A stretch of DNA of 64,000 nt from Candidatus Butyricicoccus avistercoris (GCA_019113005.1 DXIE01000057.1:1-64000), one strand, 5' to 3'. Shown: positions 1-9,979, counted from the stretch's first letter. Numbers and translations are program-made. Notes: a model not told the origin generated them from the letters alone.

Positions 1-2
1 TA

Positions 3-665
3 GCTATAACAAAAGGAAAATCAGCCGCATTTTTATCTATTGAAGGTGCAGAGCTTGTGCCAACTTATGAGCATTTGCAGAAAGCCTATGATGCAGGCGT
101 TAGAATGATAACATTAAGCTGGAATTATCAAAATAAATACGCAACAGGTGCTATGCTTGATAATGATGCAGTACTGACAGCTGAGGGAAAAACATTTGTT
201 GATAATCTTGTAAAAAAGAATATTATAATCGATGTTTCTCATTTATCTGAACATGGCTTTTGGGACGTATGCACCCAAACCGAAGCTCCTTTTGTCGCTA
301 GTCACTCAAACAGCAGAAGTGTACATCATCACCTTAGAAACTTAACCGATTTACAGTTTTCTGAGATTATCAGACGAGGTGGTTTATGTGGTATAAATCT
401 TTATAGTAGATTTTTATCAAATAAAGATGAAAGCTCTTTTGCTGATGCTTTAAAGCATATTGAGCATTTTTGCTCGCTTGGCGGTGAGGACTGCTTGGCT
501 CTTGGCTGTGACTTTGATGGCTGTGATAATCTGCCAAAAGAAATTAAATCAGCAGGTGATATGCAAAAATTCGCTGAATATATGCTAAAACATAACTATG
601 CACAAAGTATAGTTGATAACATTTTCTATAATAATGCAAATAAATTCATTCACAGAATGCTATAA
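3..665 (+). CDS. Membrane dipeptidase (peptidase M19 family), 5' end outside window
   Basis: Zinc-dependent dipeptidase of the renal dipeptidase (M19) family, which cleaves dipeptides including D-residue-containing ones. The ORF track starts at a GTG at 57, but the same frame is open to base 3 and reads A-I-T-K-G-K-S-A-A-F-L-S-I-E-G, where SIEGAE carries the metal-bridging Glu of the family. The true start is therefore upstream of the window and the GTG is internal. Further family signatures follow in order: IIDVSH, VASHSNS and a late GCDFDG. The N-terminal HxD zinc motif must lie to the left of the window. thrC follows 16 bp downstream on the same strand with a GGAGG site, so the two may be co-transcribed. 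Family assignment is firm; the substrate is not known. Confidence 0.9.
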   Translation, partial: AITKGKSAAFLSIEGAELVPTYEHLQKAYDAGVRMITLSWNYQNKYATGAMLDNDAVLTAEGKTFVDNLVKKNIIIDVSHLSEHGFWDVCTQTEAPFVASHSNSRSVHHHLRNLTDLQFSEIIRRGGLCGINLYSRFLSNKDESSFADALKHIEHFCSLGGEDCLALGCDFDGCDNLPKEIKSAGDMQKFAEYMLKHNYAQSIVDNIFYNNANKFIHRML

Positions 666-681
666 ATATTGGAGGTAGGAT

Positions 682-2175
682 ATGAATTATGTAAGCACCC
701 GTGACAAACAACTTTCTGTAACCGCAGCCAAAGCAATAGCAACTGGTATTGCTCCAGATGGTGGCTTGTTTTGTCCAACCGAAATCCCACAGCTTTCTAA
801 AGCAGAGCTTGAAAAACTGATGACTCTTGATTATAAAGGTCGTGCAGCTCTTGTTTTAGGTAAGTTCTTAACCGAATTTACCGCTGAGGAACTTCAGGAT
901 TTTTGTAACAAGGCTTATGCTGATGAGAAGTTTGGTGGCAGCAATACTGCTCCTGTTGTATCTCTAGCTGATGGTAAGCAGATTTTAGAGTTATGGCATG
1001 GCCCAACTTGTGCATTTAAAGATATGGCTCTACAAATGCTACCTTATCTTTTAACAGCATCTCTAAAAAAGACTGGTGAAACCCGTACAGCTTGTATTTT
1101 AGTTGCAACTTCTGGCGATACTGGTAAGGCTGCTCTTGATGGTTTTGCTGATGTAGAAGGCACTAAAATTATGGTATACTATCCTGTTGATGGTGTATCT
1201 CCAATGCAAAAATTGCAAATGACTACCCAAAAGGGCGAAAATGTTGAAGTTATCGCTATTCATGGCAATTTTGATGACGCTCAAAGTGCGGTTAAAAAGA
1301 TTTTCACCGACAAGCAAACAGCAGAGAAAATGGATAAAAACGGCATGATGTTCTCATCTGCAAACTCCATTAACTGGGGACGTTTAGCTCCTCAAATCGC
1401 TTATTATGTATCTGCTTATTGCGATATGGTAAATAACGGTACTATTAAAAATGGTGATAAAATCAATATCTGTGTGCCAACAGGTAACTTTGGTAATATT
1501 CTTGCAGGCTATTTTGCAAAACAAATGGGTATTCCAGTAAATAAATTTATCTGTGCATCTAATAAGAACAATGTTTTAACCGATTTCTTAAAAGATGGCG
1601 GTACTTATGACAGAAATCGCCCATTCTATACAACCGATTCACCATCTATGGACATTCTAATTTCTTCTAATTTAGAGCGTTTACTGTTCTATGTATCTGG
1701 TCAGAATGATAAGCTTGTTAGTGAGCTTATGAACAATTTAAATAAAGATGGTAAATACACCGTTCCAGCTGAGCTTTATGAAAAAATCGCTCAAGATTTT
1801 GATGCAGGTTACTGTGATGACGAGCAGACAGCTAAAACTATTAACAAGCTGTGGAATGATGAAAAGTATCTTGCAGACACTCATACTGCTGTTGCTGTAA
1901 AGGTTTATGAGGATTACTGTGAGCGTACAGGAGATAAAACTCCAACTGTAATCGCATCTACTGCAAGTCCATTCAAGTTCTGTCGTGCAGTTATTGAGGC
2001 TCTTGGCGGTAAACTTGAAAAGGACGATGTGACTCAGCTCGATGTTTTAAGCGGTCTGACAGGCGAGAGCAAACCAAAGCCTCTTGCAGAGCTTGCAGGC
2101 AAACAGCCTAGATTTAATAAGGTTGTGGACAAGTCTGAAATCCTTGATACTATTGACCTTTTAATTAAGCTTTAA
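682..2175 (+). CDS. thrC: Threonine synthase
   Basis: Converts O-phospho-L-homoserine to threonine with pyridoxal phosphate, in the cytoplasm. The 497-residue length fits the long (E. coli/yeast-like) threonine synthase subgroup. The N-terminal YVSTRD motif and the PLP lysine motif HGPTCAFKDMALQ (Lys near residue 113) are visible, followed by LVATSGDTGKAAL and the phosphate-binding PTGNFGN segment. The start is set by GGAGGTAGGAT just before ATG. It lies between the M19 dipeptidase and a metallophosphoesterase whose start is 12 bp downstream, so all three probably share a transcript. No leader or T-box is visible in the 16-bp upstream gap, so regulation must come from further upstream. Confidence 0.97.
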   Translation: MNYVSTRDKQLSVTAAKAIATGIAPDGGLFCPTEIPQLSKAELEKLMTLDYKGRAALVLGKFLTEFTAEELQDFCNKAYADEKFGGSNTAPVVSLADGKQILELWHGPTCAFKDMALQMLPYLLTASLKKTGETRTACILVATSGDTGKAALDGFADVEGTKIMVYYPVDGVSPMQKLQMTTQKGENVEVIAIHGNFDDAQSAVKKIFTDKQTAEKMDKNGMMFSSANSINWGRLAPQIAYYVSAYCDMVNNGTIKNGDKINICVPTGNFGNILAGYFAKQMGIPVNKFICASNKNNVLTDFLKDGGTYDRNRPFYTTDSPSMDILISSNLERLLFYVSGQNDKLVSELMNNLNKDGKYTVPAELYEKIAQDFDAGYCDDEQTAKTINKLWNDEKYLADTHTAVAVKVYEDYCERTGDKTPTVIASTASPFKFCRAVIEALGGKLEKDDVTQLDVLSGLTGESKPKPLAELAGKQPRFNKVVDKSEILDTIDLLIKL

Positions 2176-2187
2176 GGAGGTCAAAAA

Positions 2188-2889
2188 GTGGCACTTTTTA
2201 CTCTTGCAGACTTACATCTTGCTTGCTCAGTTGATAAACCTATGGATATTTTCGGTGGACGATGGCAGAATTATATGCAGAAAATCGAGAAAAATTGGAA
2301 TGCTATTGTGCAGCCTGATGATATAGTTGTAATCGGCGGAGATGTGTCATGGGGTATTGACTTAAAAGAAGCTAAAGCGGATTTTGAATATTTGACCCGT
2401 TTAAACGGAAAAAAAATCATTTTAAAAGGCAATCATGATTTATGGTGGGCTACTGTAAGCAAAATGAACCGCTTTTTACAGGAAAATGGTTTTGAGAATA
2501 TAGAATTTTTGCATAATAACTCATTTATATATAAAAATATAGGTATTTGTGGCACTCGTGGCTGGTTTTATGAGGAAGAGTTTAAAAAAGGTCATGATGA
2601 AAAAATCTTTAAAAGAGAACTTTTGCGTTTAGAAACTTCTCTTAAATCTGCTAAAAGTCAAAACGTAGATGAGATATATTGTTTTTTGCATTATCCACCA
2701 CTTTATTCTAATTTTTGTTGCGATGAAATAATAAATTTAATGAAAAACTACGGTGTAACACGCTGTATTTATGGTCATTTACATTCAGACGCTCGAAGAT
2801 GGGCGGTTTTAGGAAAACATTACGATATAGAGTTTTTGTTAGTTTCGGGTGACCATGTGGATTTTACACCTGTTCTGTTAAAAAAATAA
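2188..2889 (+). CDS. Calcineurin-like metallophosphoesterase
   Basis: Predicted cytoplasmic dinuclear-metal phosphoesterase of the calcineurin-like superfamily. All canonical metal-ligand blocks are present in order: ADLHLA (residues 7-12), GGDVSWG (about 50-56), KGNHD (about 80-84), a lone His in FLHYPP and the terminal GHLHSD. GTG start at 2188, preceded by AAGGAGGTC that overlaps the end of thrC, which fixes the start and indicates co-transcription with thrC. The YGVTRCIYGHLH context resembles the COG1768 'predicted phosphohydrolase' group. The natural substrate is unknown. Confidence 0.88.
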   Translation: MALFTLADLHLACSVDKPMDIFGGRWQNYMQKIEKNWNAIVQPDDIVVIGGDVSWGIDLKEAKADFEYLTRLNGKKIILKGNHDLWWATVSKMNRFLQENGFENIEFLHNNSFIYKNIGICGTRGWFYEEEFKKGHDEKIFKRELLRLETSLKSAKSQNVDEIYCFLHYPPLYSNFCCDEIINLMKNYGVTRCIYGHLHSDARRWAVLGKHYDIEFLLVSGDHVDFTPVLLKK

Positions 2890-2972
2890 TCAAAAAAATA
2901 AAAAAAGTATGGAAATCTATTAAAAAATCTGATAGAATAGATTGGATACATTTTTAGGAGGAATAAACTAAA

Positions 2973-4280
2973 ATGGCACTAAAAAACGTAGAAAAGCAGG
3001 AAAAGAGCATTGTGGATCTTACTGTTGAAATCCCTGCAGAACAAATCGAAGCAGGAAAAGAAAAAGCATTTAAGAAAAACGGCAAGAAAATCACCGTTCC
3101 AGGTTTCCGTAAGGGTAAAGCTCCTCGTAAGTTAATCGAAAAGCTATACGGCGAAGGCGTATTCTTTGAAGATGCTCTCAATATTTGTTACCCAGAAGCT
3201 TATGAAGCTGCTATTAAGGAAGCTGGTATTGAGCCAATCGCTCCAGCTAATGTTGAAATTCAGGAAGTTACTGACGAAGGTTCTGTTATCATCGTTTGTA
3301 AAGCTCCAGTTTTCCCAGAAATCACTCTTTCTGAGTACAAGGGCATCGAGGCTGAGCGTTCTGAAGTAAAGGTTATGGCTGCTGACGTTAAGGCAGAGCT
3401 TGAGCGTATGGCTCAGCGTTTCGCTCGTACTGAGACTGTTGAGCGTGCTGCTAAGAAAAACGACACTGTAACTATCGACTTTGAAGGCTTTGTTGATGGC
3501 GTTGCATTTGAAGGCGGCAAGGGCGAAAATCACCCTCTGAAGCTCGGTTCTGGCTCTTTCATTCCAGGCTTTGAAGACCAACTGATTGGCACTAAGGCTG
3601 GCGATGAGAAGGACGTAACTGTTACTTTCCCAGAAGATTATCATGCAGCTGAGCTTGCTGGTAAGGAAGCTGTATTTAAGTGCAAGGTTCATGAAGTTAA
3701 GGAAACTATCACTCCAGCTATTGATGACGAGTTTGCTAAGGACGTTTCCGAAACCGCTGAAACTCTAGCTGACCTTAAGAAGGAAGTTAAGGAGCGTCTT
3801 GTAAAGGCTAAGAATGAAGAAGCTGACAATGAGTTCACTCAGAACATCATCAACAAGCTTGTTGACGGTATGACCGCTGATATTCCAGATGCTATGATTG
3901 AACAGCAGGTTGACAGCATTATTCGTGATTTCGGCTATCGTCTGCAAATGCAGGGCATGAGCATTGATTCTTACATCAAGGCTACTGGTATGGACGCAAA
4001 CAGCTTCCGTGCTATGTTCCATCAGCAGGCCGAAACTCAGGTTAAGGGTCGTCTGGCACTTCAGAAGGTTGCTGAGCTTGAGAAAATCGAAATCAGCGAC
4101 GAAGATATGGAAAAGGAAATCGCTTCTCTTGCAGAGCAGTATAACATGGACGTTAAGCGTGTTAAGGAAATCATGCCAGCTGACGCTATGCGTGAGGACA
4201 TGAAGATTGACCGTGCTGTTGAGCTTGTAAAGAAGAGTGCAAAGGCTATCAAGAAGACTGCAGAGGCTAAGGAAGACTAA
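2973..4280 (+). CDS. tig: Trigger factor (ribosome-associated chaperone / PPIase)
   Basis: Binds the ribosome exit tunnel and shields nascent chains. Three family domains are recognisable in 435 residues: the N-terminal ribosome-binding domain with the signature GFRKGKAP (about 44-51), a central FKBP-like peptidyl-prolyl isomerase domain (roughly 150-245, VTIDFEGFVDGVAFEGG) and a long charged helical C-terminal chaperone domain. RBS aGGAGGaa 9 bp before ATG. A plausible promoter lies just upstream (TGGAAA-17-TAGAAT at 2910-2938). The codon use is notably AAG-, GAC- and CGT-rich compared with neighbours, as expected of a highly expressed protein. It precedes clpP-clpX-lon, the usual Bacillota order. 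Confidence 0.98.
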   Translation: MALKNVEKQEKSIVDLTVEIPAEQIEAGKEKAFKKNGKKITVPGFRKGKAPRKLIEKLYGEGVFFEDALNICYPEAYEAAIKEAGIEPIAPANVEIQEVTDEGSVIIVCKAPVFPEITLSEYKGIEAERSEVKVMAADVKAELERMAQRFARTETVERAAKKNDTVTIDFEGFVDGVAFEGGKGENHPLKLGSGSFIPGFEDQLIGTKAGDEKDVTVTFPEDYHAAELAGKEAVFKCKVHEVKETITPAIDDEFAKDVSETAETLADLKKEVKERLVKAKNEEADNEFTQNIINKLVDGMTADIPDAMIEQQVDSIIRDFGYRLQMQGMSIDSYIKATGMDANSFRAMFHQQAETQVKGRLALQKVAELEKIEISDEDMEKEIASLAEQYNMDVKRVKEIMPADAMREDMKIDRAVELVKKSAKAIKKTAEAKED

Positions 4281-4388
4281 TTTTTTTCTTCACTCCGGAC
4301 AAGGGTGTATCCTTCGGGGACAAGAAAGAATGGTGCTGCCATATTTGTTTATTGCAAGCGAAGGACATTTGAAAGGAGAACATAATTT

Positions 4389-4973
4389 ATGAGTTTGGTA
4401 CCAATGGTCATTGAGCCAACCAATCGTGGTGGTGAACGCTCTTACGATATTTATTCACGTCTGCTCAACGACCGTATTATTTTTCTGTCAGAGGAAGTTA
4501 ATGACGTAACCGCTTCTTTGGTTATCGCTCAGCTTCTATACCTTGAAGCACAAGACCCAGACAAGGATATTTCATTCTATATAAATAGCCCAGGTGGTTC
4601 TGTAACTGCTGGTATGGCTATATATGATACAATGAACTATATTAAACCTGATGTTTCCACTATCTGTGTAGGTTTGGCTGCATCTATGGGTGCATTCTTA
4701 CTTTCATCAGGTGCTAAGGGCAAGCGGTATGCTCTGCCTAATAGCGAAATTATGATTCATCAGCCACTTGGCGGTGCTAAAGGTCAGGCATCAGATATCA
4801 AAATCCATGCCGATTGGATTCTTAAAACAAGAGACAAGCTTAATAAAATTCTGGCGGAGAATACGGGAAAACCGCTCGAAACAATCGAACGTGACACCGA
4901 CCGTGATAACTTCATGGGTGCTCACGAGGCTATGGAATATGGTCTGATTGATAAGGTTTTTGATAAAAGATAA
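4389..4973 (+). CDS. clpP: ATP-dependent Clp protease proteolytic subunit
   Basis: Serine peptidase that forms the tetradecameric barrel of ClpXP/ClpCP. The catalytic triad is readable: Ser99 in [11 protein letters not shown], His124 in IMIHQPLGG and Asp173 in TDRDNF. The oxyanion-strand segment SPGGSVTAG is present. At 194 residues it is the normal length for the family and lacks a long propeptide. RBS AAAGGAG upstream of ATG. It is separated from tig by 108 bp and from clpX by a hairpin terminator, so clpX may be expressed partly by its own promoter. Confidence 0.98.
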   Translation: MSLVPMVIEPTNRGGERSYDIYSRLLNDRIIFLSEEVNDVTASLVIAQLLYLEAQDPDKDISFYINSPGGSVTAGMAIYDTMNYIKPDVSTICVGLAASMGAFLLSSGAKGKRYALPNSEIMIHQPLGGAKGQASDIKIHADWILKTRDKLNKILAENTGKPLETIERDTDRDNFMGAHEAMEYGLIDKVFDKR

Positions 4974-4989
4974 AGTTATCCGTTAAGGT

Positions 4990-5034
4990 AAAACCGCTAC
5001 ACCACATTCAAGGTTAGGTGCAGCGGTTTTATTG
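4990..5034 (+). terminator. Intrinsic terminator after clpP
   Basis: Near-perfect 14-bp inverted repeat (AAAACCGCTACACC / GGTGCAGCGGTTTT, one mismatch) with a 13-nt loop, ending in a short T run. It lies between clpP and clpX, so it could reduce read-through into clpX. Confidence 0.75.
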
Positions 5035-5080
5035 GTATAACCATGTATAAGCGGCATACTATTGCTGGAAAGAGGTAATC

Positions 5081-6361
5081 ATGTCAAAGCAAGACGATAG
5101 AAGATCAGTAAAATGTTCTTTTTGTGGCAAGTCACAAGAAAAAGTTCGTAAACTGATTGCAGGCCCAGGAGTTTTTATCTGTGATGAGTGTATAGGTATA
5201 TGTTCAAATATCCTCGAGGAGGAATTTGGATATGAGGACGAAATTGAAATCCCAAACTCATATGATGAGCAGGCAAAAGAAGAACTGCCAACTCCTATGC
5301 AGCTTAAAGCTGTACTTGATGAGTATGTAATCGGTCAAGACCGTGCTAAAGTTGCATTATCTGTTGCGGTTTATAACCATTATAAGCGAATTTTCCGTGG
5401 CGGCGATGATGTAGAGCTACAAAAGAGCAATATTCTTATGCTAGGTCCATCTGGTTCAGGTAAAACTTTACTTGCACAGACTCTAGCTAAAACTTTAAAA
5501 GTTCCATTTGCTATTGCAGATGCTACTACACTTACTGAAGCTGGTTATGTTGGTGAAGATGTTGAAAATATTCTGCTTAGACTTATTCAAGCAGCGGATT
5601 TTGATGTCGAGCTGGCTCAGCGTGGTATTATTTATGTAGATGAGATTGATAAAATCGCTCGTAAGAGTGAGAACCCTTCAATAACTCGTGATGTTTCTGG
5701 TGAAGGTGTGCAGCAAGCACTTCTAAAAATGTTAGAAGGTACTACTGCAAATGTACCTCCTCAAGGCGGTAGAAAACACCCTCATCAAGATTTTATTCAA
5801 ATTGATACAACTAATATTTTATTTATTTGTGGCGGTGCTTTTGATGGTATTGAAAAAATCATCAAAAACCGCACAGGTAAACAAGGTCTTGGTTTTGGTG
5901 CTGAGGTTGCAAGCAAAAAAGATGAAGACGTTTCCAAATTGCTTGCTAAAATCGAACCTCATGACCTTATGAAATTCGGTCTTATTCCTGAAATTATCGG
6001 CAGACTTCCTGCTATTGTAAGTCTGGATAATTTAGATGAGGAAGCTCTTATCCGTATTTTAGTTGAACCTAAAAATGCACTGGTTAAACAGTATAAAAAA
6101 CTGTTTGAGCTTGATAACGTAGAACTTGAATTTGATGAGGAAGCTCTGCGTGAGGTAGCAAGAATTGCTGTTGAACGTAAAACAGGTGCTAGAGGTTTGC
6201 GTGGCGTTCTTGAAGATGTTATGACAAATATTATGTTTGAAATTCCATCTGATGAAAATATCCAAAAGGTGACTATTACAAAATCTGTAATTAAACATGA
6301 GGGTGAGCCAGTAATCACAAGAACCAAAAAACCTAGAATTAAAAAAGATACCACAAATTAA
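5081..6361 (+). CDS. clpX: ATP-dependent Clp protease ATPase subunit ClpX
   Basis: AAA+ unfoldase that feeds substrates to ClpP. The N-terminal zinc-binding domain has CSFC (Cys12/15) and CDEC (Cys34/37). Walker A is GPSGSGKT (about 122-129). Pore-loop GYVGEDV, Walker [13 protein letters not shown] and the RKHPHQ loop that contacts substrate tags follow. 426 residues is standard length. RBS AAAGAGG before ATG at 5081. A clear terminator follows, separating it from lon. Confidence 0.98.
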   Translation: MSKQDDRRSVKCSFCGKSQEKVRKLIAGPGVFICDECIGICSNILEEEFGYEDEIEIPNSYDEQAKEELPTPMQLKAVLDEYVIGQDRAKVALSVAVYNHYKRIFRGGDDVELQKSNILMLGPSGSGKTLLAQTLAKTLKVPFAIADATTLTEAGYVGEDVENILLRLIQAADFDVELAQRGIIYVDEIDKIARKSENPSITRDVSGEGVQQALLKMLEGTTANVPPQGGRKHPHQDFIQIDTTNILFICGGAFDGIEKIIKNRTGKQGLGFGAEVASKKDEDVSKLLAKIEPHDLMKFGLIPEIIGRLPAIVSLDNLDEEALIRILVEPKNALVKQYKKLFELDNVELEFDEEALREVARIAVERKTGARGLRGVLEDVMTNIMFEIPSDENIQKVTITKSVIKHEGEPVITRTKKPRIKKDTTN

Positions 6362-6368
6362 CAAACTG

Positions 6369-6400
6369 GGGTGTAGTGTACTTACTGCACCCTTTTTGTC
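6369..6400 (+). terminator. Intrinsic terminator after clpX
   Basis: GGGTGTAGT / ACTGCACCC stem (one G-T pair), 6-nt loop, followed directly by TTTTTGTC. It starts 8 bp after the clpX stop codon. Confidence 0.8.
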
Positions 6401-6491
6401 TATTTTGGCAAGTAATGTTGCTTGCATTGTAAACGGGTTTAGATTATACTGAAATAAGTAAAAAATCCCGCTGTATAGGAGAGTTGAAGAT

Positions 6492-8906
6492 ATGAAAAAG
6501 CATGAAAGCATTCAGCTATTGCCTGTATTGCCACTTCGTGGTCTTACAGCTTTCCCTAGAATGCTTATTCATTTTGATGTTGGCAGACTAATGTCTATTA
6601 AGGCACTTGAGGCGGCTATGAAGGACGGTCAAAAACTCTTTTTAACCGCTCAAACTGACCTTAAAACAGATAATCCAAAAGAAAAAGATTTATATGATGT
6701 AGGTACTATTTGTACTATAAAGCAAATACTTCGTATGCCTGGTGACAATATTCGTGTGCTTGTAGAGGGCAAAAAACGTGCTAAAGCAGTTGAATTTGAA
6801 AATATGGAGGAAAATGGTTGTATTTATGCAAGTGTTATAGAGCTTGAGGACTTGCACCCATTTCCATCATATCGCAGAGAACAGGCTTTAGTTCGTACCG
6901 CTCAACAGCGTTTTGATGAATACGCCGAATATATGTCAAAAATCTCTCGTGATGTTATTATGATGGTCGCTGAGGGTGGTGAGATTGGTTACTTAGCTGA
7001 CTATATCACACAAAATATAGGTATAGATTATCAGGTAAAACAAGAGATTTTAGAAGAACTCAGCGTTACAAAAAGAATTACAAAAGTTATTCGCATTTTA
7101 ACCGATGAAGTGGAAATTCTCAAGGTCGAAAGCGAAATTCAGGAAAAAGTACGAGACCAGATTGACAAAAATCAAAGAGAATACTATCTTCGTGAACAAA
7201 TGAAGGTTATTCAGTCTGAGCTTGGTGAAAACGATACTGATGCAGAAGTAGAAAAGTATAAAGAAAAAATAGAAGCTCTAAAACTGCCAGATGAACATTC
7301 AGAAAAACTTTTAAAAGAAGTAAATCGTTTGTCTAAAATGAGCAGCACATCTGCCGAAAGTGGTGTAATTAGAACTTATCTTGACACAGTTTTAAGCTTG
7401 CCTTGGAATAAAACAACCAAAGAACAGCATAATCTGAAAAAGGCTGAGGAAATTTTAAACCGTGAACATTACGGTTTGGAAAAAGTAAAGGAGCGTATTT
7501 TAGAATTTTTAGCTGTCAAAGTGTTAGCTCCAGAACTTAAAGGTCAGGTTTTATGTTTGGCTGGCCCTCCAGGTGTAGGTAAAACATCTATTGCTCATTC
7601 TATTGCTGAGGCTATGGGAAGAAATTATGTCCGTTTTTCACTCGGTGGCGTTAGAGATGAGGCAGACATAAGAGGTCATAGAAAAACTTACATCGGTGCT
7701 ATGGCGGGCAGAATAATGAACGCTATGACACAAGCAGGTAGCAAAAATCCGCTTATGCTTATGGACGAGATTGACAAAATGGGCAATGACTTTAGAGGTG
7801 ACCCAGCTTCTGCTATGCTTGAAGTGCTAGACACAGAACAAAACAACGCTTTTAGAGACCACTATATAGAATTGCCATTTGATTTATCTGATGTTTTATT
7901 TGTCACTACTGCAAATGATTTAGGCACTATTCCTCGTCCGCTTCTCGACCGTATGGAGGTTATAGAGCTTCCAAGCTACACAGAAGAAGAGAAAGTGCAA
8001 ATTGCAAAGCGTCATTTGCTTGATAAACAGCTTAAAAAACATGGATTAAAACCAGAACAGGTTGAAATATCAGAAGATATACTTCATCTTATTGTATCTG
8101 GCTATACAAGAGAGGCTGGTGTTAGACGTTTAGAGCAAATTATTGCTAAACTATGCCGAAAGATTGCAAAACGTATCGTTGAAACAAAAACAAATAAAAT
8201 CACAATAAGCAAAGACAATTTACAAGAGCTTTTAGGACATGCTAAATATAAAGATGATTCAGTTTCTAAAAAAGACCAAGTAGGTGTAGTAAATGGTCTT
8301 GCATGGACAAGCGTTGGCGGTGAAATGCTGCAAGCAGAGGCTGCGGTTGTCGCTGGTACAGGTAAAATTGAGGTCACTGGTAATCTTGGTACAGTTATGC
8401 AGGAAAGTGCAAAAGCTGCACTCACTTTTGTTCGTTCTCGTGCAGAAGAACTTGATATAGAACCTAATTTTTATAAAGAACTTGATATGCATATTCACTT
8501 CCCAGAGGCGGCAATTCCAAAGGACGGTCCATCTGCGGGCATAACTATCACAACTGCACTTATATCTGCACTGACTAACGCACCTGTTAGGGCAGATGTG
8601 GCTATGACAGGTGAGGTAACACTTCGTGGCAGAGTGCTTCCAATCGGTGGTCTTCGTGAAAAAACTATGGCTGCTTATCGCTCTGGAATTAAAACTATTA
8701 TTATTCCAAAAGATAATGAGCCTGATTTAGAAGAAGTTTTAGATGTTGTAAAACAAAATGTAAAGTTTGTTATAGTAGAAGATATGGATACTGTTATGCA
8801 CACAGCTATTGATTTTTCTAAACGCATTAAAAAGAAAAAAACGAAGATAGACCCTTCAGTTTCTATCAGTCATAATGTTAATCAAATACCTGAGATGTGT
8901 CAGTAA
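6492..8906 (+). CDS. lon: Lon protease (endopeptidase La)
   Basis: ATP-dependent serine protease that degrades misfolded and regulatory proteins. In 804 residues: the N-terminal LON substrate-binding domain (LPVLPLRGLTAFPRM, about 1-200), a coiled-coil-rich linker, the AAA+ module with Walker A GPPGVGKT, Walker B LMLMDEIDKM and sensor segment, and the C-terminal S16 protease domain with the catalytic Ser in PKDGPSAGIT and Lys in the following REKTMAAYR block. RBS GGAGAG before ATG. The next gene, ysxC, begins 15 bp past the lon stop codon, so the two form a tight pair as in many Bacillota. Confidence 0.98.
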   Translation: MKKHESIQLLPVLPLRGLTAFPRMLIHFDVGRLMSIKALEAAMKDGQKLFLTAQTDLKTDNPKEKDLYDVGTICTIKQILRMPGDNIRVLVEGKKRAKAVEFENMEENGCIYASVIELEDLHPFPSYRREQALVRTAQQRFDEYAEYMSKISRDVIMMVAEGGEIGYLADYITQNIGIDYQVKQEILEELSVTKRITKVIRILTDEVEILKVESEIQEKVRDQIDKNQREYYLREQMKVIQSELGENDTDAEVEKYKEKIEALKLPDEHSEKLLKEVNRLSKMSSTSAESGVIRTYLDTVLSLPWNKTTKEQHNLKKAEEILNREHYGLEKVKERILEFLAVKVLAPELKGQVLCLAGPPGVGKTSIAHSIAEAMGRNYVRFSLGGVRDEADIRGHRKTYIGAMAGRIMNAMTQAGSKNPLMLMDEIDKMGNDFRGDPASAMLEVLDTEQNNAFRDHYIELPFDLSDVLFVTTANDLGTIPRPLLDRMEVIELPSYTEEEKVQIAKRHLLDKQLKKHGLKPEQVEISEDILHLIVSGYTREAGVRRLEQIIAKLCRKIAKRIVETKTNKITISKDNLQELLGHAKYKDDSVSKKDQVGVVNGLAWTSVGGEMLQAEAAVVAGTGKIEVTGNLGTVMQESAKAALTFVRSRAEELDIEPNFYKELDMHIHFPEAAIPKDGPSAGITITTALISALTNAPVRADVAMTGEVTLRGRVLPIGGLREKTMAAYRSGIKTIIIPKDNEPDLEEVLDVVKQNVKFVIVEDMDTVMHTAIDFSKRIKKKKTKIDPSVSISHNVNQIPEMCQ

Positions 8907-8921
8907 GTGGGAGGTGAAAAA

Positions 8922-9521
8922 ATGTTAAATCTTCACAATGCAGAATTTATTCGTTCAGCTGTAAAACAAAGTGATTTTCCAGATGATAATTTGCCACAGA
9001 TTGTTTTTGCAGGTAAATCAAATGTAGGTAAATCATCAACAATAAACAAATTGCTTGGCAGAAAAAACTTTGCCAGAGTGGGCAATCAACCAGGAAAAAC
9101 TGTGCATATTAACTTTTTTGAAATTGACAAAAAAGCTTATTTTGTTGACCTACCAGGGTATGGTTATGCTAAAGTTTCTAAAAGCGAAAGAGATAGATGG
9201 GGCAAACTCATAGACACATATTTTTCATCTGGCTTAATAACACTTGGCATACAGATTGTTGATATGCGTCACAAGCCAACCAAGGACGACCAGACAATGG
9301 CTAGATGGTTTTTAAGCACCGAGATGCCATTTATCGTTATTGCAAATAAGCTTGATAAGCTTAGAAGAAAATCCGAGCGTGAGGAAAATATAAAAGTAAT
9401 TCGTGAAACTTTATTACTTCCAGATGATGTGCCTGTTATCGCTTTTTCAGCTGAAAAGGGTGATGGAAAAGAAGAAGTTTTAGAAATTATTCAAAAAGCA
9501 GCCGAAACACAAGAGGCTTAA
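8922..9521 (+). CDS. ysxC: Ribosome biogenesis GTP-binding protein YsxC/EngB
   Basis: Essential TRAFAC-class GTPase needed for large-subunit assembly. G1 motif GKSNVGKSS, G3 DLPGYGYAK and G4 NKLDK are all present. The track start (GTG at 8907) would place GGGAGGTG inside the gene. That sequence is an ideal ribosome site for the ATG at 8922 (MLNLHNAEF), which gives 199 residues, the normal length, and I chose it. It directly follows lon, a conserved arrangement. Confidence 0.95.
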   Translation: MLNLHNAEFIRSAVKQSDFPDDNLPQIVFAGKSNVGKSSTINKLLGRKNFARVGNQPGKTVHINFFEIDKKAYFVDLPGYGYAKVSKSERDRWGKLIDTYFSSGLITLGIQIVDMRHKPTKDDQTMARWFLSTEMPFIVIANKLDKLRRKSEREENIKVIRETLLLPDDVPVIAFSAEKGDGKEEVLEIIQKAAETQEA

Positions 9522-9580
9522 AAGGGTATTGGAATAAGGATGAAAACAAGGGCTAAAAATCAGATTGGAGATATTTTATT

Positions 9581-9979
9581 ATGATACTTGAGTTCATTCG
9601 ACGTTTTATGTATGGCCGCTATGGTAATGATGAATTAAACCATTTTCTAATGATTGTAGGTTTGTTTTGTGCGGCAATTTGGAGTTTTATAAGGTCAGAT
9701 ATATTTTCTATTTTTGTGCTTTTAATAATTGGTTTTTGCTATTATCGTATGTTTTCAAGAAATATAGCAAAAAGACAGGCAGAAAATCAGCGTTTTCTCT
9801 CTTGGTATATGCCACAAAAAGAAAATATAAGCAATGCTTTTTTCCGTTTTAAAGATAGAAAAGAACATAAATATTTTAAATGCAAATGCTGTAAGACCTA
9901 TTTAAGAGTTCCAAGAGGTAAAGGTAAAATCAGTATTCATTGCCCAAATTGTGGTAATGAATTTGTTAAGAAAACATAA
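9581..9979 (+). CDS. Small membrane protein with C-terminal zinc ribbon
   Basis: Not a family I can name. The 132 residues contain two predicted membrane helices (about 21-38 and 40-57), a basic linker, and a zinc ribbon with CxxC pairs at about 101-104 (CKCC) and 121-124 (CPNC). This layout, a membrane hairpin followed by a cytoplasmic zinc ribbon, recurs in uncharacterised Clostridia proteins. The start ATG at 9581 has GGAGA about 9 nt upstream. It lies 59 bp after ysxC on the same strand and could be read from the lon-ysxC transcript. Confidence 0.7.
   Translation: MILEFIRRFMYGRYGNDELNHFLMIVGLFCAAIWSFIRSDIFSIFVLLIIGFCYYRMFSRNIAKRQAENQRFLSWYMPQKENISNAFFRFKDRKEHKYFKCKCCKTYLRVPRGKGKISIHCPNCGNEFVKKT

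Noticed and set aside
57-665. GTG start at 57 for the M19 gene
   Set aside because: The frame is open to base 3 and encodes the family motif SIEGAE before that GTG, so it is internal.
3144-3692. 182-residue minus-strand ORF across tig
   Set aside because: Antisense shadow of a highly biased coding gene; no RBS or recognisable domain.
4281-4388. Repeated GGACAAG in the tig-clpP gap as a regulatory element
   Set aside because: Two short copies only, no dyad or CtsR-like heptad repeat recognised.
6059-6511. 150-residue minus-strand ORF at the clpX/lon junction
   Set aside because: Mostly antisense to clpX; composition is that of a reversed coding region; no RBS.
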